Below, piece after piece: positions 55,643 through 64,000 of a stretch of 64,000 nucleotides of DNA (its first letter is position 1; the number at the start of each line of letters is the position of its first letter). Both the position numbers and the translations under genes were made by a program. Where the stretch lies: positions 496,001 to 560,000 of the forward strand of contig NHNW01000017.1 of assembly GCA_002786025.1 (NCBI GenBank), in the 5' to 3' direction. The notes under the pieces were generated by a model, which saw only the letters and a list, made by a program, of their open reading frames with translations, was not told where the DNA came from and did not search any database. Source of the stretch: Zasmidium citrigriseum. Its lineage: Eukaryota; Ascomycota; Dothideomycetes; Mycosphaerellales; Mycosphaerellaceae.

Positions 55643-58090
55643 ATGGAGCCTCGAAGTAGATCTTTCATCCTCCTCTCCTCCTTTCTTTTCTTTGTTGCCA
55701 TTGCCACATGGTTTTTGCTTCCTGTTGAATACCACTATGATTCATCGCCGATTGCTACCGAGAGCAGCCCTTCGTACAATGCTCCAAAGCAGAATGTCTG
55801 GGCTGAATTGACAGAAAGCGAGGCTGCCGAAGTTTACGACTTCATCTACGCCGAGCGGCCTGACCTCAATCTTGTTCACAAGCCAAAGTCTTCACTGGAG
55901 AATTTCATCTATATTGTGGAGACATTGAGACCAAACAAGACCGATGCCATTCCGTACTTGTTCGAAGATGGCGAAGTTCCGCAGCGATGGGCGAAGGCCG
56001 TGCTGGCCTTGAACGTCAATGACGAACCAGCCCTTGTGTATCACGCCGTGGGACCTCTCCCGATCACGAAAGAATCGCAGATCCTGCCATTGACTTACCC
56101 CTTTAACTCTGGACGCAACCACGTCAAGAGCGAGATCAAGAATTACATTGCCATAACTGCATTTGGCGATTCCCTTGGCCAGAACATCTCAGACATTACC
56201 AAGGAATTGCTAGGGGCTGCCGTTAATCCGGACAGTAAGGATGGTCTGCTGTGCCTTCCACGTCCCAGCCGTGTTGCAACAGGTGGACTGGTCCTCTGGT
56301 TTCAATTCTTCCGACCTGGCCTTGGATCTGGTGGCAGAACCCTCCTGCCTCAAGGGGTTTACGTCAAAGTCAACGCTACGCATATTGACACAAATGAATG
56401 GACGGCCGGACCATACTTCTACAATGGAGTTATTTACGATGACGTTGAAGCGTTTCGTGCAGCGTTAAGAGATCCTGGCTTCAAGAAGACTCCTCCAAAT
56501 CTTGATGGCCCCTGGACAGACACCGAGGACTTTGAAGCAGAACCGGCCGGCCGCGAGCTTCCTCCACCAATCTCGATCCAGCCTTACGGACCCAGGTACA
56601 AGCTTGATAAGAAAGAGAAATATGTGTCCTGGTTCGGCTTTGAGTTCTACATCACGGCCGCCCAAGCGACCGCCCTCACGCTGTATGACATTCGATTCAA
56701 GGGAGAACGTGTGATGTACGAGCTGGGTCTTCAAGAAGCAATGGCTCACTATGCTGGAGACGACCCAATGGCAGGCGGCCAGGAATTCCTCGACACTTTC
56801 TTCGGCATGGGCAAGAACATGTTTGAACTTCTTCCAGGTTACGATTGCCCTGCATATGCTGACTACATGGACACGCATTATCATATGCTGCACGAGGTCC
56901 ATGCACTTCCCAACAGCGTCTGCGTGTTTGAATACACAGCCGACCATCTGCTATCGAGACACACGGCTGAGTTCTCCATCACCGCATCGAGGAACACATA
57001 CCTCATCGTTCGCTCCACATCGACTGTGGGCAACTACGACTACGCAATTGACTACATCTTCTACATGGACGGTACCATCGAAGTCAAAGTCCGTGCCTCA
57101 GGATACATCTTCGCTGCATTCTATCGTGCCAACAAAACAGACGGCGAAGACGAATACGGACATCGAATAGGAGACGCCGTCTCCAGCAGCATCCACGACC
57201 ACGTCATCAACTTCAAAGCCGATCTCGACGTGGCTGGCCCAACAAACGACATGGTCCGTCTAGCCTTGGAGCCACTCACTAAATCTTACAACTGGGACCA
57301 GCCAGAAGTCAAGGAGAGGAACACGATGCACTTAGTGGAACACGAAGTCAACGAAGAAACCTGGCTCGACTGGCCAAAGAACGGCGGAGAGTTCTACGTA
57401 GTCTACAACTCCGAAAAGAAGAACGCCTGGGGCCAACGACGAGGCTACAGAATCACCTCCGGTACAGGAATGGGCTCGACACCTCATCTCACGATCCTGA
57501 ACTCGACGACCCTGGGTGACAGCGCCAGATGGGCCGAACACGACCTCTGGGTCCTTCGACAGAAAGACACCGAGCCCCGTTCCGCTGATCCTTTGAACTA
57601 CCTCGCCCCTATCGACCCGATCATTAACTTCAACGACATGGCGGACCACGAGAGTCTTGAGCACGGCGAAGATACAGACTACAACGGCGATCTGGTCGTC
57701 TACTTCAACCTCGGATCCCACCATATCCCTCACAGCGGCGACGTCCCTAACACTCTGATGCACACCAGCAGCAGCAGTGTAGTTATAGCTCCTCACAACT
57801 TCCATGACAGAGATCCCAGTCGAGAAAGCGTACAAGGTGTGCGATTGCAGCTGGATGGGAAGAAGAATGGTGGTGGATTCAGAGGACAGGAGGAGGAGGA
57901 TGCGAGAGGGGATCTCAGGACTCGGAGTAAGGAGAAGAAGGCGAGGTATTTTGGAGCGACGTATGAAGAGGGGATGAAGCTGCCCTTGGAGGCTTTTGAA
58001 CCGGATTTGGAGAAGTTCAAGACCAAGGCGAATGAGGTGACTGATCTCAACTTCAATGGGAGTGCGGCGGGTGCATGGGTGAATGTGTAG
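55643..58090 (+). CDS. Copper/TPQ primary amine oxidase, membrane-anchored
   Basis: The frame is open from 55,391, but the ATG at 55,643 starts a signal-anchor (SFILLSSFLFFVAIATWFLL), so I use it: 815 aa. N2/N3-type domains precede the catalytic beta-sandwich. The cofactor motif is TSTVGNYDYAID, where Tyr465 is the topaquinone precursor. Copper ligands are HDH (518, 520) and a His in GSHHIPHSGD (693-694). Family reaction: R-CH2-NH2 + O2 + H2O to aldehyde + NH3 + H2O2. Length is slightly above the usual ~650-750 because of the N-terminal anchor and a charged C-terminal tail (KEKKARYFGATYEEG). Single exon, 248 bp downstream of the transporter stop and co-directional with it. Probably extracellular or secretory-pathway facing. 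Confidence 0.92.
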   Translation: MEPRSRSFILLSSFLFFVAIATWFLLPVEYHYDSSPIATESSPSYNAPKQNVWAELTESEAAEVYDFIYAERPDLNLVHKPKSSLENFIYIVETLRPNKTDAIPYLFEDGEVPQRWAKAVLALNVNDEPALVYHAVGPLPITKESQILPLTYPFNSGRNHVKSEIKNYIAITAFGDSLGQNISDITKELLGAAVNPDSKDGLLCLPRPSRVATGGLVLWFQFFRPGLGSGGRTLLPQGVYVKVNATHIDTNEWTAGPYFYNGVIYDDVEAFRAALRDPGFKKTPPNLDGPWTDTEDFEAEPAGRELPPPISIQPYGPRYKLDKKEKYVSWFGFEFYITAAQATALTLYDIRFKGERVMYELGLQEAMAHYAGDDPMAGGQEFLDTFFGMGKNMFELLPGYDCPAYADYMDTHYHMLHEVHALPNSVCVFEYTADHLLSRHTAEFSITASRNTYLIVRSTSTVGNYDYAIDYIFYMDGTIEVKVRASGYIFAAFYRANKTDGEDEYGHRIGDAVSSSIHDHVINFKADLDVAGPTNDMVRLALEPLTKSYNWDQPEVKERNTMHLVEHEVNEETWLDWPKNGGEFYVVYNSEKKNAWGQRRGYRITSGTGMGSTPHLTILNSTTLGDSARWAEHDLWVLRQKDTEPRSADPLNYLAPIDPIINFNDMADHESLEHGEDTDYNGDLVVYFNLGSHHIPHSGDVPNTLMHTSSSSVVIAPHNFHDRDPSRESVQGVRLQLDGKKNGGGFRGQEEEDARGDLRTRSKEKKARYFGATYEEGMKLPLEAFEPDLEKFKTKANEVTDLNFNGSAAGAWVNV

Positions 58091-58221
58091 AAGGACGTTG
58101 GTGATGCTTATGATGAGATGGATGACTCTGTACAGGAATGTTCATTTGTACATCGCTCAATTACGAATAGAGCGCTCGGTATACTTTTAGGAAGGCCAAA
58201 ATACAAGGCTGAGCACCATAT

Positions 58222-60107
58222 TTACAGCTCGCCCAGCCCCAACGACCCTCCCGTATCTACACCAATGCTCGCCAACATCGCACCCGCATCCTTGCCTTCC
58301 TTTCCTCTGCCTGCTGCGAGAATGCCAAATCTTAGGAACACTTCTGTACACGTCACCAGAATACTTAGAATGATCAGAACGATGATGATCCATGTTATCC
58401 TCGTCATCTTCACGTCGGCAATCGAATCGGACAAGATCTCGGCAAGATCCAAGAAGACACGACATCGCTCATTCAGGACTTGGATGCGAGGTTTGATCTC
58501 GAGATACTCGCGAACGGCGGCGTAGAGCGGGTGGAGGGTTGGTTCTGAATCCCAGAAGAAGCTGGGTGTGTCGAGCATGTTTGAAGCTGGTCTTGGTCAG
58601 TAATTTTTCGACAAGGGAAGCTTGTTCACTTACAGAGATTGACCTCAACTCTGCCTTCGAAGAGTCTCCCTACCAAGCCGACAATCTCCTTCCGATCCAT
58701 GCCAAGTCTCCCCTCCAGAGCCAGCCTTCTCGGCACGTACTGTGCTTCGGACATGGTTCTCTGCATCTTCTCCTCGAAGAAGGAGAGCTTCGTCGATTGA
58801 GCGATGGCGTGTGACATGGCGAGTTTGATCATATGGTCACTCGTTCGCAGCGTGATCATGTCATTGTATATTCGAGGCTTGTCCGCCGTCTCATCGTACT
58901 GGAAGTGGAACTCTTCTGTTTCGAAGTCGCTTTCGTCTAGAGGTCGAGTAACGAGTGGGAGGGTCGATGGTGGCGCGAGGGCGGCCGCCTTCTGAGAGAA
59001 GTGTGTCGAATGCTTTCCAGATGGTGTGTTCGATTGTGACGAGAACGTCATGTCGGCGAGGACATCCTTTTCCTGGTTTGGGCTGAAGTTCCACAATACG
59101 GCAACGCCATAGCTGAAAATGAAGAGCTCCGCGACTGTGTACGCGTCTGGCGATACGGATGCATGAGGTGAAGGGAAGCTGAAAGCAGAGGAGTCGCTGC
59201 TTTCCCTGCGTCCAGCCTCGCGCTCTTCATTCCACGTCTCTGACTCTTGCACTCCATTCATGGCTCCTTCTTCCGATACTTGTTGCATCTCAGGCGGTGG
59301 CGTGGAGTTGAATACCTCGGCATTTCCCCTTACTGAGTATTCTTCACTTTCTTCGCCCCATCCCTCTCGATACTGTCTTCTCTCGTTTGCTTCAATCTGC
59401 TCGTCGAGTACACTTCTCCCGCCTGGATGCTTCACAACCGGACTACTCCTCACTCGGTACCCATCGCTACCGCCCAGCAGAGGTAGCTGGTAGACGCAGT
59501 ACAGGCAATCATCGTACAGCTTCGTCTTCGCGCCATGCTGATCTCGCACGAACGCTGCCGTACTCCTCAATTTGTAGCTCTGCGCTGTACAATAGGCCGT
59601 GACTCTAGGAAGATGCGGATCCGCTATTCGCTGTGATTTGGGTAGTCTCTCGGCCTCGCTCCTCCCACCTCGGCCTTTTTGCCTTCTCTTTCTAAGCTCC
59701 TCATCACGAGGAGGCGCGCTGTCGTCTTCCTCCTCAAACCCCTCTCGATCTTCATCATCCTCTTCGGTAGTTTCAGGTAATAATACCAGCTTCTCGCTGG
59801 TCTTGCTGCTTCGCGCTGGGATATGAGCTGTCGTCAGAGGCACACCGCGCCCGCTCAGCTTCGGGTCGAGAGGATGCCTTCCCGACGGCGTGCGATTGTG
59901 GTTCTTAGGTCGAGCAGGGGCATCGCGTCGCTGGGCAGAGGGGATCTCGCTGGCGTACTGCAGCACATTGTCGACGGAGATGAGACGGGTGCCAGTTCGT
60001 TGAGGCTGCGGTCGCGACGACTGAGGGCGTACTTCGCGGGCGTCGGTGACCTGTTGTTCAGGACTCAGTACTGCTGCCATTGGGGTTGAAATGGGTGATG
60101 CGCGCAT
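58222..60107 (-). CDS. RMD1/RMD8-family (DUF155) protein
   Basis: Two exons, 58,634-60,107 and 58,222-58,586, with a 47-nt intron (GTAAGT...ACCAG) joining RVEVNL to SNMLDTPSFFWD; 612 aa. A long low-complexity N-terminal region (about residues 1-165) precedes the DUF155 core: VTAYCTAQSYKL, then AYTVAELFIFSYGVAVLWNF, EEFHFQYDE, NDMITL and LALEGRLGMDRKE. The C-terminus continues as YLEIKPRIQVLNERCRVFLD and a TM segment (ITWIIIVLIILSILVTCTEVF). Yeast Rmd1/Rmd8 (required for meiotic nuclear division) and human RMND1 share the core; the long N-terminus and length resemble Rmd8. An alternative start at 60,080 (MAAVLSPEQQ) is possible. Biochemical activity unknown. Confidence 0.88.
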
Positions 60108-60640
60108 ACAAGCACACTTGGGCCTCGTTTCTGGCCGCGCGGACCAGCGACCGACATGTTTCGCTAAGCGCAGGGATCAAGGGAGTGACGAGGTGGTCAG
60201 GCAGCAACAGTCATTCACTTCATCTGATGATCATGTGAATGTCTAATAGCGCATCAAATATTAGTTAGCTGCATCTATTGATCGATTGGCAGAGTGTCCC
60301 CGTGAAAGACGACGCCGAAGCTGGCCATGACGTGAGGTCCATTGGTTGAGCTTCAGACCCTTTGACCTCCGTCCATGCCTCTTCGAGACCAAGGGGTCTG
60401 ATATCTCACTGAAGCTCACCTCCTCGCTTCTTCTTCAGCGAGGTACCTGTACATGCAAACAACATCCAACCGAAACGCATCACATGCTGCCATATCGCAA
60501 TCTGTGCCGTCGTACGCGGTCACTCCTCCACTGAAGAGTGCCACTTCTAAGGCCCCCCGTCGCTGCCGCCGTTCGTGACCTGCTTGCTCACGGAATCCCT
60601 CCTCTGGTCCAATATGCGAGCGTTGCTTGGAACCGTTCTT

Positions 60641-60691
60641 TATTGACTTTCGGCCTTTATTGACTTTCGGCCTTGATCGACTTTCGGCCAC
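60641..60691. repeat. Three tandem 17-bp repeats (GACTTTCGGCC core)
   Basis: TATTGACTTTCGGCCTT occurs twice in direct tandem at 60,641-60,674. A third copy, altered at its edges, follows (60,675-60,691, core CGACTTTCGGCC). It is placed between divergent genes, 540 bp upstream of the esterase ATG. Confidence 0.85.
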
Positions 60692-61068
60692 CTGCCGTAA
60701 CGGGATTCCTTCTCAGGATCCTCCACCGTAACAGACACGCATTCTCTATTTCCAAGACATACACGCAAGGCACGGCCGAGACATGCTACGTCAATCGAAG
60801 GAACAACAAGACACGGATCCTCCTTGCCTCCCAGCGAAGGCTTGTCGGAACTGCAATGCAATGACTGCATATGCGGTCTGCAGCGTCCCCACTGCGTGCA
60901 CGCGGCCCTCCATCTTCGAACCTGACGCTGATCCCATCTCGAGTAGGTCTAGGACTGAGGATGAACAGATCCGCCCGAGTTGCTATTGCTTGATTTAGGG
61001 CCACATACGGCGCCAGGCCCTGCGCGAAAACATCCATATAGGTGCATCCCGATGTAACCTCTCTTCAC

Positions 61069-61075
61069 TATATAT
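61069..61075 (+). promoter_or_regulatory. TATA-box candidate of esterase gene
   Basis: TATATAT, 156 bp upstream of the ATG and followed by a CT/CA-rich leader, as in many inducible fungal hydrolase genes. Confidence 0.45.
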
Positions 61076-61230
61076 CTGCGGCTGGATGCCCCTTCGCCCT
61101 CCCACATCCATTACCTTGCATTTCCTTACCAGAAGCACCTTACATCTGGACAGAAGATCTGTCTGCATCGATTTCTCTTTCTCGTTTCTTCCAAGCTCTC
61201 TGTTTCGTAGATTCGTTCGCACTGCCCAAG

Positions 61231-62254
61231 ATGGTAAAGCAAACGTTCCTCACAGCATCTTTGGCTGCTGTGGTTACAGCAGCGCCATGGAAATCTTATG
61301 CCTCATCTGCGGGGTGCGGGAAGCAACATAATTCAGGTTACAACGACGGCACTTCTTCCCATTCGATCCAATCTGGCGGCAAGACGAGGACATACGCAGT
61401 CAATGTCCCTGACGGCTACAACGATGATACATACAAAGCTCGAGCATTGATCATTGACTACCATGGAAGCGGTGGCACCCCATCACAGCAGCACGACAAC
61501 AGCCAATACTACAAGTATCCCAAGGGCGAGGAGTATCTCGTCGTGTACCCAGCCGCCTATGGGAGCAACAAGTCGTGGGAGTAAGTATTGAAAGACAGAG
61601 TCGTTCCATTAGTATGGATCTTTGCTGACCTTCCGCAACAGGGGTCCAACATATGCCTACCCAGGAATCGATGACATCGGCTTTACCGACGATCTGTTGA
61701 CCCACATAGAGCAAGAATACTGTGTGAATACTTCGCTGGTCTATGCTTCTGGCAAAAGCAACGGCGGCGGCTTCGTAGACACTCTTGCCTGCTCAGACGT
61801 TGGCGACAGATTTGCAGCCTTTGCGATGGCTTCTGCAGCCTTGTACACTGATACCAGCAAGGATAGCTGCTCTAAGAAGAGAGCTATCTTGGAATCTCAT
61901 GGCGACAAGGATACGACGATTCCTTACCATCCAACCGAGCCTGGTCGTGGTGGTCCTCTGCCCGACATCTCGAAGTGGGTGACTTGGTGGGGACATCGCA
62001 CCTGTGGAGATAACGCTCAGTCCCAACGATCTGGTGACCTTGGGGGATACAATACGACGACCTACTCCTGTGGCTCTTGGACGAATGTCATCGATCATTA
62101 TCAGATCTTCGACCTGGGTCACTGCTGGCCGAGTAGCACCGGCGACAACTATGATGGACAGAAGAGTGGCTGTCAGGACCATGTTCTTGACTACACGCCA
62201 GTTGTGTTGGACTTCTTCGGGCGCTGGACTCTGGAGAATTCGCCCAAGAATTAG
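61231..62254 (+). CDS. Secreted CE1 feruloyl-esterase-like hydrolase
   Basis: Two exons, 61,231-61,580 and 61,642-62,254, with a 61-nt intron (GTAAGT...CAACAG) giving 320 aa. The frame is open upstream but the ATG at 61,231 starts a signal peptide (MVKQTFLTASLAAVVTAA). The mature protein begins near SAGCGK, as in FaeC/FaeD-type esterases. IDYHGSGGTP forms the oxyanion region. The nucleophile motif is GKSNGGGF (Ser156); HGDKDTTIPY supplies the acid (Asp205 or 207) and LGHCWPSS the His277. An even set of cysteines suggests disulfides. Family enzymes release ferulic or related acids from plant cell-wall xylan or pectin, fitting a plant-associated or litter fungus. A poly(hydroxybutyrate)-depolymerase-like esterase is the alternative. 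Confidence 0.88.
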
Positions 62255-63138
62255 ACAATCGATGGACGACATGCAGATATCTCGACAGGACTCAGCGGCT
62301 ACAGTCTATGCCCCTTCTTCCGCCCAAACTGGAAGATCAACTCTCTCCGCGAGAGCACGCGAATCTGAGCTATTAGAGGGCTTGTTGTACTCTTAGCCCT
62401 TCTCGAGAAAGTTGGGGATTGCTTAAGGCATCTTCCACTTCGACCGAACACCGAGGGAACGCAAACATAGAATGCATTCCCGGTTTAGTTACACATTCTT
62501 GTTCATCTCTTCCATTGCATGGTATGTCGAGCTCGGACCATCAGCCAAGGATGCCAATGGCTGACCATGCCCATCCTGCCTGCCTTCAAAAATTCATTCC
62601 CCTCACCTCACTTCATCGCTCTTGCCCTCGTCTCATGATGTTCTGTAATCTCAAGCATCATCGCTAACGCTATGGTCATACGGCTGTGGCAAAAAATGTG
62701 TCGTGGTTCACGGGCCCTCACGGCCGAAGAAGACGTTTTCTGCCGGCCACGCCGTAGCACAGCATCGCGTGCAGCCACGACTGACTCCACCTCCTGATCT
62801 CACGCAACAATTGCGCGGACGAAGCGTGTTTGCGGACGCCGACGCCCACCAAAACCTCCCAACAACCTGGCCAGTGGCGCAAAGTCATTGGTTGCGGGTC
62901 GCAGTGACATCACGCGTCTGGACTCAAGGTTGCCGTCCTCTTCCGTCTGCTGCGTACCTGAAAGAGCTCTCCTCTCAGCTCCTCACGAATCATTTAGTCA
63001 TGCCATCTGCTGCGAGAGTGCTGTAGACCCGCATAACAGGACAGAGAAGTCGACTTCCTTGCTTTCCTAGCTTAATTCCTTACTACTACCTCAATCCTCA
63101 ACAGCGGCTTCGTAGGAAGCTTCACCACGCAGCTCACA
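62255..63138. promoter_or_regulatory. Upstream region of phosphoketolase gene
   Basis: 884 bp without a supported gene. A CT-rich leader (about 63,050-63,138) precedes the ATG, typical of highly expressed fungal metabolic genes. Confidence 0.45.
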
Positions 63139-64000
63139 ATGGCTTCAGACAAGGCGTTGCAGTCCTTGACTGACCAGGTCGACAAATGGAGTCCCTATAG
63201 CAAGACCCGATCCACCATCGACGAACAGCCGCTCAGCAAAGATGAGCTCGACAAGATTACCAAGTGGATGCATGCATCGCTCTACCTCTGCTTGGGCATG
63301 CTCTATCTGAAAGAGAATCCATTGCTGCAAGAGCCGTTGAAGAAGGAACATATCAAGCCCCGACTGCTGGGACATTGGGGAAGCGATGCTGGACAATCTT
63401 TCACGTAAGTGGTTGGAAGTGGTGAGCATGATTTGGGCAATACTGATTTTGTCCATAGCTACATCCACATGAACAGATTGATCAAGAAGTACGATCTTGA
63501 TGCTTTCGTTGTCTCGGGGCCTGGCCACGGAGCCCCAGGATTGATCTCGAACTTCTATCTGGAGGGCGTCTACAGCGAAGTGTACCCAAATAAGAGCGAG
63601 GATCTTGAAGGTCTCCAACGATTCTTCAAGCAATTCTCCTTCCCGGGAGGCATTGTGAGTTTAAAGTCCAACACCCCCCCTTCTCCCACACAAAATCCAC
63701 CACATATGAGACATATACTGACCTTTTGCCCTTTTCAGGGCAGCCACATGACTCCCGAAACGCCAGGATCACTGCACGAGGGAGGAGAGCTTGGATACTC
63801 CCTCTCTCATGCTTTCGGCGCGGTCTTCGATCACCCACAGACGATCGCCCTTACGATCGTTGGAGATGGCGAGTCAGAAACCGGTCCTCTCGCTACATCG
63901 TGGCATAGCAACAAGTTCCTAAACCCAATCACCGATGGTGCAGTCCTCCCAGTGCTGCATTTGAACGGCTATAAGATCAACAACCCAACGATCCTCGCTC
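63139..64000 (+). CDS. Xylulose-5-phosphate/fructose-6-phosphate phosphoketolase, 5' part (cut by window end)
   Basis: Exons 63,139-63,404, 63,459-63,654 and 63,739 to beyond 64,000, with introns of 54 and 84 nt. The N-terminal phosphoketolase domain is clear: [20 protein letters not shown] (formed across the first splice), then [18 protein letters not shown] and [20 protein letters not shown]. The thiamine-diphosphate motif is [20 protein letters not shown]. The enzyme splits xylulose-5-P (and/or fructose-6-P) with phosphate to acetyl-phosphate and glyceraldehyde-3-P or erythrose-4-P. Full-length enzymes are about 800 aa; about 240 are present here. The start is in CACAATGGC. Confidence 0.93.

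Larger units (their letters stand above)
60108..61230. promoter_or_regulatory. Divergent upstream region, DUF155 / feruloyl esterase
   Basis: 1.1 kb with no supported gene. It contains a triple 17-bp tandem repeat (60,641-60,691) and a TATA-like element (61,069-61,075) upstream of the esterase. Confidence 0.45.

Noticed and set aside
59823..60089. Plus-strand frames antisense to the DUF155 gene
   Set aside because: Shadows of the spliced minus-strand gene with no independent features.
1..64000. CRISPR array, bacterial operons, tRNA and rRNA genes
   Set aside because: Spliced genes and RIP show a fungal genome; no regularly spaced repeats, and no tRNA B-box or rRNA stretch was recognised by eye.

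Overview
This window looks like nuclear DNA of a filamentous ascomycete, probably a Dothideomycete (inferred from gene families, 45-85 nt introns with GTAAGT-like donors, Kozak-type starts and strong RIP; the species cannot be named from this). Two gene-bearing flanks (1-11.2 kb and 44.0-64 kb) enclose about 32.8 kb of DNA almost stripped of CpA/TpG, the signature of repeat-induced point mutation (RIP).

Left flank: IEC3 subunit of INO80 (minus, with an in-frame TAG), a divergent two-RRM Nop13-like nucleolar protein, a secreted hyper-acidic protein with recurrent Arg-Asp sites, and a secreted protein with three C-x10-C repeats.

Central block (about 11,178-44,021): a degraded base sequence of about 10.5 kb carries relics of a RecQ-like SF2 helicase (plus) and a protein resembling fungal DUF6589 (minus). 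A near-perfect 19-bp inverted repeat lies at the two edges of the RIP compartment, so the base may be one large terminal-inverted-repeat element. Three complete Ty3/gypsy chromodomain retrotransposons are nested in it, each with two equal-length LTRs and an intact 5-bp target duplication: E1 (12,950-20,744, minus, least decayed), E2 (25,275-32,197, plus) and E3 (33,201-40,759, plus). Removing E1 plus one target duplication restores the helicase reading frame across the junction. E1 and E3 each seem to carry an extra ORF antisense to pol, between pol and the 3' LTR.

Right flank: a coiled-coil protein with a J-like HPDK motif, a possible small gene, a membrane-anchored fungal protein, a Maf-like nucleotide pyrophosphatase divergent from a zinc-less MDR reductase, then a metabolic group: FAD monooxygenase, TauD-type dioxygenase divergent from a Dal5-type transporter, and a copper amine oxidase. 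The dioxygenase/transporter pair recalls yeast JLP1/SOA1 sulfonate use; with the amine oxidase it suggests aminosulfonate/amine catabolism (inference). The window ends with an RMD1/RMD8-family (DUF155) protein, a secreted CE1 feruloyl-esterase-like enzyme and the 5' part of a phosphoketolase gene.
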